Positions 51,555 through 60,379 are shown, counted from the stretch's first letter. The stretch: 64,000 bases of DNA from DLKC01 sp002478885 (GCA_046329585.1 JAXLUI010000002.1:310001-374000), one strand, 5' to 3'. Notes: generated by a model not told the origin, from the sequence alone. Numbers and translations: made by a program.

Positions 51555-52604
51555 ATGAAACTATCCAAATTTGTCTTTGACCTTCCGTTGAACCTCATTG
51601 CACAGCATCCTGCCAAGAAAAGAGAAGACAGCAAGATGATGGTGGTACACCGCAAAAGCGGCCAGCTCGAGCACAAACATTTCAGGGACATACTGGATTA
51701 TTTTGATGACAAGGATGTATTCGTGGTGAACAATACGAAGGTGTTCCCGGCGCGGATGTATGCGAAGAAAGACAAGACGGGCGCGGTGATAGAAGTGTTT
51801 TTGCTGCGTGAACTGGACAAGGCCAACCACCTGTGGGATGTGATCGTTGACCCGGCACGGAAGATCAGGCTTGGGAACAAACTGTATTTTGGCGAGGGCG
51901 ATGAGCTGTCAGCCGAAGTGATCGATAACACCACAAGCAGGGGCCGCACGATCAAATTTTTGTGGGAAGGCACGCCGGACACGCTGAAAGCCAAGCTGGA
52001 TGAGCTGGGCGAGACCCCCTTGCCTAAATATATTAAGCGCAAACCCGATTCAGACGACCGGGAAAGGTACCAGACGGTGTATGCCAAGCATGTGGGTGCC
52101 GTGGCGGCGCCAGTAGCCGGGCTGCATTTCAGCAAGACGCTGATCAAGCGTTGCGAGATCAAGGGCATCCGTTTCGCGGAGGTGACGCTGCATTCGGGGC
52201 TGGGCACGTACAAGCCGATGGAGGTAGAAGATCTGCACAAGCATAAGATGGATGCGGAGTATTACAAGATAGATGACGGCGCCTGCCAGGTAGTGAACAA
52301 GGCCAAGGAAGAGAGCAGGTCGGTGTGCGCGATCGGTACCACGACGATCAGGGCACTGGAGAGCAGTTATACCTCGAAGCAGTTTTTAAAGCCCAGCGAA
52401 GGCTGGACGAATAATTTTATCCATCCGCCTTACGAGTTTAATGTAGCCAATGCGCTGGTGACCAATTTTCACCTGCCGAAGAGCACGCTGATGATCCTGA
52501 CCTGCGCTTTTGGCGGTTATGATTTGATCATAGAAGCATACCGGAAGGCGATCAAGGACCAGTATAAGTTCTCGACCTACGGGGACGCGATGCTGATCTT
52601 GTAA
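51555..52604 (+). CDS. queA: S-adenosylmethionine:tRNA ribosyltransferase-isomerase
   Basis: A 349-residue enzyme, full length for QueA, which transfers and rearranges the ribosyl part of SAM onto preQ1 in tRNA to give epoxyqueuosine. Diagnostic stretches: FDLPLNLIAQHPAKKREDSKM near the start (LP-x-x-x-IAQ-x-P), DVFVVNNTKVFPARM, RYQTVYAKHVGAVAAPVAGLHF, VTLHSGLGTYKPM and NALVTNFHLPKSTLMILTCAF at the end. Last backbone gene before the accessory region; monocistronic. Confidence 0.96.
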   Translation: MKLSKFVFDLPLNLIAQHPAKKREDSKMMVVHRKSGQLEHKHFRDILDYFDDKDVFVVNNTKVFPARMYAKKDKTGAVIEVFLLRELDKANHLWDVIVDPARKIRLGNKLYFGEGDELSAEVIDNTTSRGRTIKFLWEGTPDTLKAKLDELGETPLPKYIKRKPDSDDRERYQTVYAKHVGAVAAPVAGLHFSKTLIKRCEIKGIRFAEVTLHSGLGTYKPMEVEDLHKHKMDAEYYKIDDGACQVVNKAKEESRSVCAIGTTTIRALESSYTSKQFLKPSEGWTNNFIHPPYEFNVANALVTNFHLPKSTLMILTCAFGGYDLIIEAYRKAIKDQYKFSTYGDAMLIL

Positions 52605-52709
52605 TGGCTGTTTTATGTTTTGCCGCAACAGTATCGGAAACTGTTGCCAGCACAAGATGTTATACGATGTTATGTGAAGCAGCGCGGATTGAGCGCTGTT
52701 TTGCATTTT

Positions 52710-52748
52710 AAGAAGCCGCAGGAATTTTTGGTGCCAGGGCTTCTTTTT
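52710..52748 (+). terminator. Rho-independent terminator downstream of queA
   Basis: AAGAAGCC / GGCTTCTT, 8-bp stem with a 20-nt loop, followed by TTT. The right arm GGTGCCAGGGCTTC resembles one half of the dispersed repeat family. Confidence 0.5.
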
Positions 52749-52861
52749 CCCGTTTGTTGTTTGTATCTTGACGATTGCCGGCAGGCAGCGGCTTTACGCC
52801 CCTCCCCCATGCCTTTCCCCCATTTCTGCCGCTTTTATTTTCCCAAAGACCCATGTTGAAA

Positions 52862-52894
52862 GAACGAAGGATGATCGAAGGATGAACGAAGGAT
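52862..52894. repeat. Three tandem 11-bp repeats
   Basis: GAACGAAGGAT, GATCGAAGGAT, GAACGAAGGAT in direct tandem; one mismatch in the middle unit. Confidence 0.7.
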
Positions 52895-53523
52895 GCATGA
52901 CTCAGCCCCCATGTAACAGCGGAGGAATAACGGCTTTATACCGGCGTTAATATGCCTTTGCCTACAGGGAGGTATAAACCAGGTATTGGTCAGCCATGCC
53001 CCCGGCGCAGGCGGAAGCCTGCCGGGAAGGTGCGGTGGCACCGCCGGCAGCATGGCCCCGCTCCTGCCCTGTCGGGATTTGCCGGCGACGGGCAGCCTTT
53101 CGCATGGGTATTGTAACAGCGGTTGTATGTGCGGGTAAGCGGTTGCCTGGCAGCGGTTAAGAAAAATGTTGGCAAAAGCTATGAAATGTAAAAGATGTGT
53201 TTTATTTTATGAGGAAATGTGCTTACTGTGGGTGAGAGGGCGGAGCTATGGGGGGGTGGGGAGAGAACGGTTGAGCAGCCTGGGGTGGCATTGGGTGTTG
53301 TAAATTCAATGTAGAGTTTTGTAAATTAATCTGTGCGCTAGGTGCAAGCTGTCTGACAAACCGCAATTAGACACCTTAATTTTAATTCAATTTTTTTGAT
53401 TTTTATTGCTTGGCTTCTTTGCCTGACACACATTTTATCACATTTGCATGCCCATAAAATAGGACACAGAAACTAACCTGCAAAAGAGCTAATTTTTTTG
53501 CTGACCCACACATTAATTATTTT

Positions 53524-53736
53524 ATGAGAAGTAACGTTTTCTCTATCATATTTCTTGTTTTAGGAATTGCGGCTATTTGCGGCTGTCTTTGGTTTGCACT
53601 ACTGCCAACCACACACTATTCAGTAGAATCAGGCAAAACATATATAAATAAAAATGCAGGAATGGCTTCAATAGCAATGGCTATTATATCAGTTGGTTGT
53701 TTTGTTGCTTGTACAATCTTACTTAAAAAGAAATAA
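53524..53736 (+). CDS. Small membrane protein (70 aa)
   Basis: Two predicted membrane helices (VFSIIFLVLGIAAICGCLWF and GMASIAMAIISVGCFVACTI) with a short polar loop and a basic C-terminus LLKKK. No family recognised. It lies 31 bp before the next gene on the same strand with no repeat in between, so the two probably belong to one cassette. AT-rich compared with the backbone. Confidence 0.6.
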   Translation: MRSNVFSIIFLVLGIAAICGCLWFALLPTTHYSVESGKTYINKNAGMASIAMAIISVGCFVACTILLKKK

Positions 53737-53767
53737 TTTTTACGTTTTTAAACTATAGCCAAAAGAA

Positions 53768-54379
53768 ATGCTTAAACTTTTTAAACATAAGAAACCAGAA
53801 ACAGGGGAAGAAAGATTTATTAAATATGCTGACGCTATTGTTGCCAATTCTGATTTTAATGGAGAGTTGAATAACAAATGTTTAGACATTTTAACCGAAC
53901 AAGGGAGACTAAAACCGCCTAAACTTTTACCTGAGTTGCTTGCAATTAGAAATGAAATAATTGCAGAACAGCCAAACAATTATGATGGCACAACCGTGGA
54001 TTTAGAAATAACCAAACGGTACTGTCAAAACATCGAAGACAATGTGAAAAGCCACTTAGTAAATAACGGCTATATTGACATATCAAATAATACATATAAA
54101 TGGATTTTGAATGAACGTGGCAAGGACATGAGACGTTTAAAAGGACACAAAAAATATCAGCAATATCTTGATAAAAAAACTAAAGCCGAAATTGCCGAAA
54201 TGAATGGTAAAATACATTGGTTGCGCAGAGCTATAATTGCAGCCATTGTATCAGCATTTCTAGGATATGGCCTACGATACCTGACAGAACCAAAAGAAAA
54301 AATTTCAAAAGACCAATCAACAACAGTTGAAAAACAGCTTTCAACTCCTGCAGCACAACCTGTAAAAAACGTACCATAA
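53768..54379 (+). CDS. Uncharacterised protein with C-terminal membrane anchor (203 aa)
   Basis: No family recognised. Residues 1-145 are soluble and charged, with a winged-helix-like look (HLVNNGYIDISNNTYKWILN, ERGKDMRRLKGHKKYQQYL). One membrane helix, IHWLRRAIIAAIVSAFLGYG, at about 150-170 precedes a short tail. The order soluble-domain, membrane helix, short tail is seen in tail-anchored or pore-linked effectors, but nothing more specific can be said. First clear gene pair of the cassette-like region. Confidence 0.6.
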   Translation: MLKLFKHKKPETGEERFIKYADAIVANSDFNGELNNKCLDILTEQGRLKPPKLLPELLAIRNEIIAEQPNNYDGTTVDLEITKRYCQNIEDNVKSHLVNNGYIDISNNTYKWILNERGKDMRRLKGHKKYQQYLDKKTKAEIAEMNGKIHWLRRAIIAAIVSAFLGYGLRYLTEPKEKISKDQSTTVEKQLSTPAAQPVKNVP

Positions 54380-54798
54380 TAAAATGTTTTTAAGGTTAAA
54401 AAATAATTTCAATTTCTACCGATCAATATTTCAAAGAACTTTCCATACACACTAAGCCGACAAGCAGGTATCAAAAAGCGCACTTACACGTGACAGAGAA
54501 AGCAAACCTTTGTTCCAGCTTGCGGCATTGCAGATGCATCTAAGACAGGCATCCAACAAAAAACAAAAACAGCGTCAAGTTTTACCGCCAGCAGCTTACA
54601 TTCAGGCTTGACGGAAGGTCAATCGGCAATATATCTTTAATCGGCTTCATTTGCCAGGGCGACGGAACGTTACCGGCTACAAAATGTATCTTCAACTGCA
54701 AATGAAAATCGACTTCGGTACGGGCTGGACGAGATACGAATATCCGCACTTCGCCAAGCCGTGACCGTTAGCTGCAATTTTTTCGGACACATACTTCA
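54380..54798. other. 420-bp spacer with attC-like repeat
   Basis: No gene. A low-complexity stretch, then TCAAGTTTTACCGCC / GGCTTGACGG-type inverted sequence at about 54575-54615, and the first copy of the 120-bp attC-like repeat (54653-54776). It may contain two fused recombination sites or the remains of a lost cassette. Confidence 0.5.
54653..54776 (+). repeat. attC-like repeat 1
   Basis: Block GCGACGGAACGTTACCGGC, CTACAAAATGTATCTTCAACTG, GGTACGGGCTGG, CTTCGCCAAGC, ending in GTTAGCTGCA (54767-54776). It directly precedes the gene at 54799. Confidence 0.65.
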
Positions 54799-55302
54799 AT
54801 GACAAAAGACAGTATCCATAAATCTTTTTATTTTATCAGTGCGATTGCAGGACTTCTTCTAATGATGTTGGAAATATCTTTCTACCAAAGGACAATTATT
54901 CCCTTAAAGACACTTTGCTTGGTGACAATATTTCCTGCACTCATTGCTTTTTTTATAATCAAAAAACATTACAATAGGACATATCAATTAAAAGGCTTTT
55001 TCTTCCCTCTTATGCAAAGCCTTTTGTCATTCGGCTTTATCGCTTGTTATAGTTTTATGGCGTTAAACTATTATTTGGCGGACACCAACTTTGAAGTTAA
55101 AAGTTGTAAAATTCTGAATAAACACACAATTGGTACCAAACAACAGCAGCCTGCTATTGAAGTAGATTATAACGGGACAGAAAAGCAATTGGTTTTTTAC
55201 GTTGGACAACAAGCGCAGATTGACTCATCAAACTATGTAATGCTGACTATAAGAAAAGGATTTTTGGGCTATGATATTTTCAGCGACATAACATTAAAGT
55301 AA
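54799..55302 (+). CDS. Four-helix membrane protein (167 aa)
   Basis: Predicted helices at about 10-27 (FYFISAIAGLLLMMLEISFY), 35-52 (LCLVTIFPALIAFFIIKK), and 70-95 (MQSLLSFGFIACYSFMALNYY), then a small exposed beta domain (KSCKILNKHTIGTK to VDYNGTEKQLVFYVGQQ). Family not recognised. Cassette unit: begins GTTAGCTGCA (54767) and ends TGCAACCAAC (55306-55315), an 8-of-10 complement. Confidence 0.65.
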   Translation: MTKDSIHKSFYFISAIAGLLLMMLEISFYQRTIIPLKTLCLVTIFPALIAFFIIKKHYNRTYQLKGFFFPLMQSLLSFGFIACYSFMALNYYLADTNFEVKSCKILNKHTIGTKQQQPAIEVDYNGTEKQLVFYVGQQAQIDSSNYVMLTIRKGFLGYDIFSDITLK

Positions 55303-55305
55303 AAC

Positions 55306-55438
55306 TGCAACCAACATTGCATTTGTGTTATGTCGGCGGATAAATTAAGCCGCGTCAGCAGCGCCAATCTATCGGCTGCGGTTCGGGCTGGACGTTCTAT
55401 GAATGCCGCCACAACATAAATGTTTTACCGTTAGCGGC
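55306..55438 (+). repeat. attC-like repeat 2
   Basis: It starts TGCAACCAAC (55306) and ends GTTAGCGGC (55430-55438). Inner arms CATTTGTGTTATGTCGGCGG (near 55320) and CCGCCACAACATAAATG pair imperfectly: a 130-bp foldback. It lacks the common CTACAAAATG block of the other copies. Confidence 0.65.
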
Positions 55439-55458
55439 AAGCAATCACGCCATCCTAA

Positions 55459-56403
55459 ATGACAGACAGAAATATTTACAAGGACATACTATTTGGAGTT
55501 GCAGTTGGTGATGCCTTAGGTGTTCCTCTTGAGTTCAATAGCAGACAGACAATTGCTCAAAAGCCTGTAACTGATATGACCGGTTTTGGTACCTACAATC
55601 TTCCAGCAGGAACTTTTTCAGACGACAGCTCATTAACTTTTTGCCTTGCAGAAGCATTGACACAGGAATTTAGTTTACAGAAAGTCGGAAATAATTTTGT
55701 TGCGTGGCTAAACAATAATTATTGGACTCCAAGAGGAAATGTTTTCGATGTTGGCGTTGCGACAAGGCAAGCAATTAAACGACTACAAAGTGGTTGCAGT
55801 CCTGAACTGGCTGGAGGAATGGAAGTTTCAGATAATGGCAACGGTTCACTAATGCGAATTCTTCCATTGCTTGTTTACATTAGGGACAAAAAACTTGTGG
55901 ACAGATATCAAATCACAAAGCAAGTCTCATCAATTACACACGGACACATTCGCTCTGTAATTGCATGCTTTTATTATCTTGAATTTGCAAGACAAATAAT
56001 AATAGGCATTGACAAGTTTGAAATTTATAAAAACTTGCAAACAGAAATTACTTCACATTTGATTTCGCTTTCAATAAATCCAGAAGAAATAAAATTGTTT
56101 AACCGTTTACTAAAAGGAAACATCTATGACTTGATAGAAAAAGAGATTTTTAGTAGCGGCTATGTTTTGCATACTTTGGAAGCAAGTATTTTTTGCTTGT
56201 TGACAACCGATAATTACAAATCTGCAATCTTAAAAGCAGTAAATCTTGGCGAAGATACTGACACGACAGGAGCTGTAACAGGCGGGCTTGCAGGACTTCT
56301 ATATGGATATAAAACACTTCCAGAAAGTTGGCTTAAGCAAATTGCAAGACGAGAAGACATTGAAGATTTAGCTGACCGTCTCCGAGACTTTGCCAGCCGC
56401 TAA
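55459..56403 (+). CDS. ADP-ribosylglycohydrolase-family protein
   Basis: A 314-residue DraG/ARH-type hydrolase: GVAVGDALGVPLEF (residues about 13-26), metal-binding GTFSDDSSLTFCLAEAL (D55-D56), a central helical region, and the second metal motif GEDTDTTGAVTGGLAGLLYG near the C-terminus. These enzymes remove ADP-ribose from proteins, nucleic acids or small molecules, reversing ADP-ribosyl toxins or modifications. Its stop codon lies inside GCCGCTAAC (56396-56404), the exact complement of GTTAGCGGC at 55430 just before the gene. The gene is thus bracketed as one cassette. Confidence 0.9.
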   Translation: MTDRNIYKDILFGVAVGDALGVPLEFNSRQTIAQKPVTDMTGFGTYNLPAGTFSDDSSLTFCLAEALTQEFSLQKVGNNFVAWLNNNYWTPRGNVFDVGVATRQAIKRLQSGCSPELAGGMEVSDNGNGSLMRILPLLVYIRDKKLVDRYQITKQVSSITHGHIRSVIACFYYLEFARQIIIGIDKFEIYKNLQTEITSHLISLSINPEEIKLFNRLLKGNIYDLIEKEIFSSGYVLHTLEASIFCLLTTDNYKSAILKAVNLGEDTDTTGAVTGGLAGLLYGYKTLPESWLKQIARREDIEDLADRLRDFASR

Positions 56404-56699
56404 CAGTGCAATATGGCCGGGCGACAAATATATTTTCAGCCAACGCACAGGAAGGCACCTTAATAAATCAACCTGATTCAAGATGAATTATCTTAGTCAA
56501 CCAATAACAGGATTATCTACTAAAATCAGTCAACTTTTTTCAGGACGGGTCAAATCACTACTCAAATTCAGTTCGGGCAGGACAAACAACTCCAAACTTT
56601 GGTTATTGTCTTCAACAAATAATTTCAATCAGCAGCGGTTGTTGGCGGAGGGAATTCTATTTCCCCACCTGCAAAGCAATACCTGATCGTTGTGCGTCA
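56396..56699 (+). repeat. attC-like region 3 (GCCGCTAAC to GTTGTGCGT)
   Basis: It begins with GCCGCTAAC, closing the ADP-ribosylglycohydrolase unit, and ends with GTTGTGCGT, opening the next. The inside is AT-rich with GACAAATATATTTTCA, a trace of the common block. A 67-codon frame at 56483 is not convincing. Confidence 0.55.
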
Positions 56700-56718
56700 T
56701 GCTAAAAAACTTACGAAT

Positions 56719-57249
56719 ATGAAAATTTCTTGCATAGGTTGGGGTTCTCTGATATGGAAGCCCGGGAAATTGAATATTGAAAACAAATGGTTTGAAGATG
56801 GCCCATTATTACCAATAGAGTTTACAAGGCAATCAGACAATGGAAGAATGACCTTAATTATTGATAACGCAGCTAAACCAGTTCGCACATTATGGGCTTT
56901 AATGACATCCGAAAATATTCATGATGCTATTAAATCATTAAAGGAAAGAGAAGGTACTTCAACAGCGAACATTCATAACATTTTAAAAACGGACAGTACA
57001 GAAGATTCAATCAAACTCATAGTAAAGAATTGGCTTGTCACAAAAGATTTAGACGGCGCTGTATGGACTGGCCTCTCTTACAGAAATGGAGTAAGACCAA
57101 GCATTGAGCAAGTTATTAACCAATTACTATCCCTCAATCACGCAATTGGTCAAGAAGCTGAAGAATATATTCGCAAAGCTCCTAAGCAAATTGATACAGA
57201 ATACCGACGTTCAATTGAAAAGGAACTAGGTTGGACAGCAATTGAGTGA
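56719..57249 (+). CDS. GGCT/ChaC-like fold protein
   Basis: A 176-residue protein beginning MKISCIGWGSLIWKPGKL. The GWGSLIW loop is the counterpart of YGSL in gamma-glutamylcyclotransferase-like proteins; LLPIEFTRQSDNGRMTLIID and PVRTLWALM continue the fold. The catalytic glutamate of true GGCT enzymes cannot be placed with certainty, so activity is open. It is 28 bp ahead of the OLD-type nuclease gene with no repeat between, and both lie inside one complementary 9-mer pair (56691 and 59176). Start is the ATG at 56719; a TTG at 56692 would overlap the cassette boundary. Confidence 0.7.
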   Translation: MKISCIGWGSLIWKPGKLNIENKWFEDGPLLPIEFTRQSDNGRMTLIIDNAAKPVRTLWALMTSENIHDAIKSLKEREGTSTANIHNILKTDSTEDSIKLIVKNWLVTKDLDGAVWTGLSYRNGVRPSIEQVINQLLSLNHAIGQEAEEYIRKAPKQIDTEYRRSIEKELGWTAIE

Positions 57250-57277
57250 AACACGAACCTCAATTTAACCAGCAATA

Positions 57278-59143
57278 ATGAAACTCAGCGAGATAGAAAT
57301 AATCAACTATAAGTGTATTGAAAGTCTAAAAGTCACTCTTGAAGATTTTCTTGTGTTAATTGGAGAAAATAATTCTGGCAAATCTTCGGTACTTAAAGGA
57401 GTAGAGCTTTTCTATTCTGAAAGCCTAAGAAGTTTCAGTCAAGAAAATTTTCATTTCAAAGATACAGCTAAACCAATTGAGATAGTATTAACCTTTGACC
57501 GGATAACAGATGAAGAACGAGAACAAAAGTATATTAAGCATTGGATTTTTGAAAATAAAGTAAAAATTAAACGTGTAATTTCTATTGATATTGAAACAGA
57601 AAAATTGAAAAGTGTATTTTATGGTTGGCAGGCTAAGCCAACTGTAGAATATTTTGACCTTTCGAAATTCGATGATTTCAAAGCAGATTTGACCCAAATC
57701 GTAACTGAGAATAATTTGCCCGACTATTTTAAAACTGATAAAGGAAAAGTTACTCAGGGGTCTTATAAAGAAGGATTGAAACAACATTCTGATGCAGGAC
57801 TAATTGAGCTTGGCGAAGCTGGTTGGATACCAAACCCAGGCGGGTTGTCAGAAAATTTTTCAAGTCTACTTCCTCAGTTCTATTTAGTGCCTGCAGTAAA
57901 AGATGCCCAGGATGAAAGTAAAATTACCCAGCTAACAAGTTTGGGGAAGCTCATAAATGATCTCACCAACCGTATTGTTACAGCAAACCCAAAGTTTGCT
58001 GAAGTAAAGGCCCAATTGGATGGATTAAAAAAGTTTTTAAATAAAGCGGAAGATGGAACTGACGCAGACAGACTTGAAGAAATAAAGGAACTTGAAAAAA
58101 ACTTATCGGACACAATTTCCGAAAGCATGCCCGAAAGCAAAGTTGAGATTGAAATTGTTACTCCTGAGCTAGTTGATCTATTTAAGGAAACTAAAATTAC
58201 AATAGATGATAGCATTGCTACTTCCATTGATAACAAGGGACATGGTTTGCAACGTGCACTAATCTTCGCATATATAAGAGCCTATGCTAAACTTTTAAAC
58301 GAAACCAAGGTTGGGGAAGTTATTCAAAAAAGAAATTTTATTCTGGCGATAGAGGAGCCAGAGTTGTTTTTGCATCCAAATGGGCAACGGAAAATGATGA
58401 ATGTTTTAAAATCTATTGCTCAAAATGACCAAGTATTGATGTGTTCGCATTCCTCGTTTTTTGTCGACATGTTTCAATATCCCAAATTGGCTATTGTCAA
58501 AAGAGATGGCAAGGGACCAACCTACGCTGTACAATATACAGGAAACATTTTTGAAGACGACGATCAAAAAAAAGCTTTTAGATATTTAAGTTTTTTCGAC
58601 ATTTCTCGTAGTGAATTATTTTTTGCACGCAAAGTTATCTTAGTAGAGGGTGACACTGAAAAACAAATAATTCCGTATTGGGCATCTAAGCTTTTAGAGA
58701 ATGATAAAAAATACGATTTTTCCGCAGCCAATATATGCGTAACTGATTGTGGTGGGAAAACAAATTTTACAGCATTTACCAAAGTGCTTAATAATTTGAA
58801 AATTCCATACGTAATTATACATGATGTAGATCCAGTCGATTTTCCGGAAGACAAGGCGAATAAAACAGATAAAGAACAGCATTCACTTAGGATGTTTAAA
58901 GAGAATATTAAAATAGCTGATGCACTTTCAGCACAATTTGGAAAACTTATTAAAGTTAACCCCGACTTAGAACCAATTATTGGAGTTTCCGGTGCGCAAG
59001 CAGAAAAACATGGGAAAGTTAGAGCGGCCTATTTTAAGTATGATGGAGTTGAAATTGCTAATTATCCTGCAAAAGTACTGGAGCTCATGAAACTGCTTGT
59101 TGATTGGACACCTGAGTCAAATATATATGAACTTACTGCTTGA
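57278..59143 (+). CDS. OLD-family ATP-dependent endonuclease (AAA ATPase plus TOPRIM)
   Basis: A 621-residue protein. N-terminal ABC-type ATPase with Walker A GENNSGKS at 29-36, signature-like region and Walker B FILAIEEPELFLHP (about 350-363), followed by a switch histidine in MCSHSSFF. The C-terminal TOPRIM nuclease domain has VILVEGDTEKQ (E457) and IHDVDP (D516, D518). This is the architecture of OLD nucleases, including GajA of Gabija and the PARIS/retron-linked OLD proteins. No UvrD-like GajB, reverse transcriptase or AriB-like partner is adjacent, only the GGCT-like gene. A phage-defence role is plausible. Closest class: stand-alone (class 1) OLD. Confidence 0.9.
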   Translation: MKLSEIEIINYKCIESLKVTLEDFLVLIGENNSGKSSVLKGVELFYSESLRSFSQENFHFKDTAKPIEIVLTFDRITDEEREQKYIKHWIFENKVKIKRVISIDIETEKLKSVFYGWQAKPTVEYFDLSKFDDFKADLTQIVTENNLPDYFKTDKGKVTQGSYKEGLKQHSDAGLIELGEAGWIPNPGGLSENFSSLLPQFYLVPAVKDAQDESKITQLTSLGKLINDLTNRIVTANPKFAEVKAQLDGLKKFLNKAEDGTDADRLEEIKELEKNLSDTISESMPESKVEIEIVTPELVDLFKETKITIDDSIATSIDNKGHGLQRALIFAYIRAYAKLLNETKVGEVIQKRNFILAIEEPELFLHPNGQRKMMNVLKSIAQNDQVLMCSHSSFFVDMFQYPKLAIVKRDGKGPTYAVQYTGNIFEDDDQKKAFRYLSFFDISRSELFFARKVILVEGDTEKQIIPYWASKLLENDKKYDFSAANICVTDCGGKTNFTAFTKVLNNLKIPYVIIHDVDPVDFPEDKANKTDKEQHSLRMFKENIKIADALSAQFGKLIKVNPDLEPIIGVSGAQAEKHGKVRAAYFKYDGVEIANYPAKVLELMKLLVDWTPESNIYELTA

Positions 59144-59175
59144 TGAACAGAAAAGTAGACACATCATCAGCACGA

Positions 59176-59460
59176 ACGCACAACAAAAGTATCCTATGTA
59201 GCTAGGCAATGAGGCAGCCAGGAATAATATTTATTACTTTTTATTTCTTTTGAAAGAGAAAGATGGCCGGGCAGAAGTTGCCCCTACCCTACTTTTATCG
59301 AGCGCTAGCGGCAACGGGTAGATAACTAGCTTTGTTGGCCGGGGTGATGGAACGCTAAAGGCTACAAAATGTATTTTCAACTGTAAATAAAAAGAGGCTG
59401 AGGTGCGGGGTGGAGGGAATAATAATAGTAAGACTTCGCCAAGCTTCGAACGTTGCACGC
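59176..59460 (+). repeat. attC-like repeat 4 (long form)
   Basis: It opens with ACGCACAAC (59176-59184), the exact complement of GTTGTGCGT at 56691, and closes with GTTGCACGC (59452-59460). The inside (59201-59455) has a near twin at 62970-63222: GCCAGGAATAATATTTATT, AGATGGCCGGGCAGAAGTTG, CTACAAAATGTATTTTCAAC. Confidence 0.75.
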
Positions 59461-59468
59461 TATAAAAA

Positions 59469-60218
59469 ATGAACCTGCGCTTAATTACAATTATCTTACT
59501 GTTGACTGTTTCCTGTCAGACACAAACTTCAGGTTGGCAGACATTAGACTTTGGCATGTTCAAACTAAAGACACCACAAGGCTGGAAAAAATTTGAAGAA
59601 AAAGGAATTGACAGCTATGTGGGTGGCCTGACCAGTGGAAAAGATAGCCTTTGGTTTGACTACGGTTGGTATAGTGCAGAAATTGAAAGTACAGATTTCA
59701 AAACGCAACTCTACGCTATAGATACTATTAATGGACTTAACGCATTTATTGAAATTCCTAAAATTGATGGACAAGGTTCAATTCGATTGAGTATACCAAA
59801 AGTGAATAGCAAGGACAAATTTAATCTTGGTGGCTATAATATAAGAGGGACAGAGAAAATCCTCCAAATTTTCAAGTCAATAATTTTCAAAGAAAGCGAT
59901 ACAACAAAGAATAGTAAGTTGACACTGGCAAAATTTAGAGATAAAAATATTGCTTCAGGACAAATGCTTTTTAACCAAAATTGTGCAGCGTGTCATCATA
60001 AATATAAAACCTACGTTGGCCCGCCTCTTAATGATGAACTAATTAATACAAGGACAAAAGAGTGGCTAATGACCTTCTTTTTAGACAGGAATAATTTGAA
60101 TGGTGACAGTGCTTATAAAGCAAGGAAGCAATTTTTTGGTAACGTTGATTGCATCGAATTTGACAAAAGTAAAAAGCAGGCGGTCGAACAATTAATCCTT
60201 TATTTAAAAGGACAATAA
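59469..60218 (+). CDS. Cytochrome c-domain lipoprotein
   Basis: A 249-residue lipoprotein (LLLTVSC, C16). Residues about 20-145 form an unrecognised beta-rich domain (LDFGMFKLKTPQGWKKF, GLTSGKDSLWFDYGWYS). The C-terminal ~100 residues are a cytochrome c-like domain with CAACH at 172-176 and GPPLNDELI after it; a distal methionine ligand is not certain. It is likely a periplasmic electron carrier or sensor. Cassette unit: GTTGCACGC at 59452, GCGTGCAAT at 60224, 8 of 9 complementary. A cytochrome as cassette cargo is uncommon. Confidence 0.78.
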   Translation: MNLRLITIILLLTVSCQTQTSGWQTLDFGMFKLKTPQGWKKFEEKGIDSYVGGLTSGKDSLWFDYGWYSAEIESTDFKTQLYAIDTINGLNAFIEIPKIDGQGSIRLSIPKVNSKDKFNLGGYNIRGTEKILQIFKSIIFKESDTTKNSKLTLAKFRDKNIASGQMLFNQNCAACHHKYKTYVGPPLNDELINTRTKEWLMTFFLDRNNLNGDSAYKARKQFFGNVDCIEFDKSKKQAVEQLILYLKGQ

Positions 60219-60223
60219 TTACG

Positions 60224-60367
60224 GCGTGCAATAATGGGTTTGGCAAAATGCGACCTTGACGGAAGAATCGGCAGTAAAAATGTATTTTCAACAGTAAATA
60301 AAAAGAGGCTGAGGCCCGGGCAGAGGGGATGGTAGGAGTAGCGCTTTGGTGGGGCGTTACCATTGCC
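60224..60367 (+). repeat. attC-like repeat 5
   Basis: GCGTGCAAT (60224-60232) to GTTACCATTGCC (60356-60367), with the common middle TATTTTCAACAGTAAATAAAAAG and GCGCTTTGGTGGGGC. Confidence 0.7.
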
Positions 60368-60379
60368 TCATAAGACGTC

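Larger units (their letters stand above)
52605..53523. other. 920-bp gene-free junction
   Basis: No gene seen on either strand. It contains a GCAACAGT/ACTGTTGC hairpin just after queA (52625-52647), a terminator-like hairpin (52710-52748), three tandem 11-bp units GAACGAAGGAT (52862-52894), G-rich sequence to about 53,290, then a sharp change to AT-rich DNA. The change marks the start of the cassette-like region. No integrase is found here. Confidence 0.5.

Noticed and set aside
53300..53520. tRNA gene as island attachment site
   Set aside because: No cloverleaf or conserved tRNA loops could be found near the composition break.
56483..56686. 67-codon frame in the spacer before the GGCT-like gene
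   Set aside because: Polar, repeat-like composition, lies between cassette boundary motifs; kept only as spacer.
57278..59143. Gabija system
   Set aside because: The nuclease is GajA-like, but no UvrD-type helicase (GajB) follows; the next gene is a cytochrome in another unit.
57278..59143. Retron with OLD effector
   Set aside because: No reverse transcriptase gene and no msr/msd-like structure is visible within several kb.
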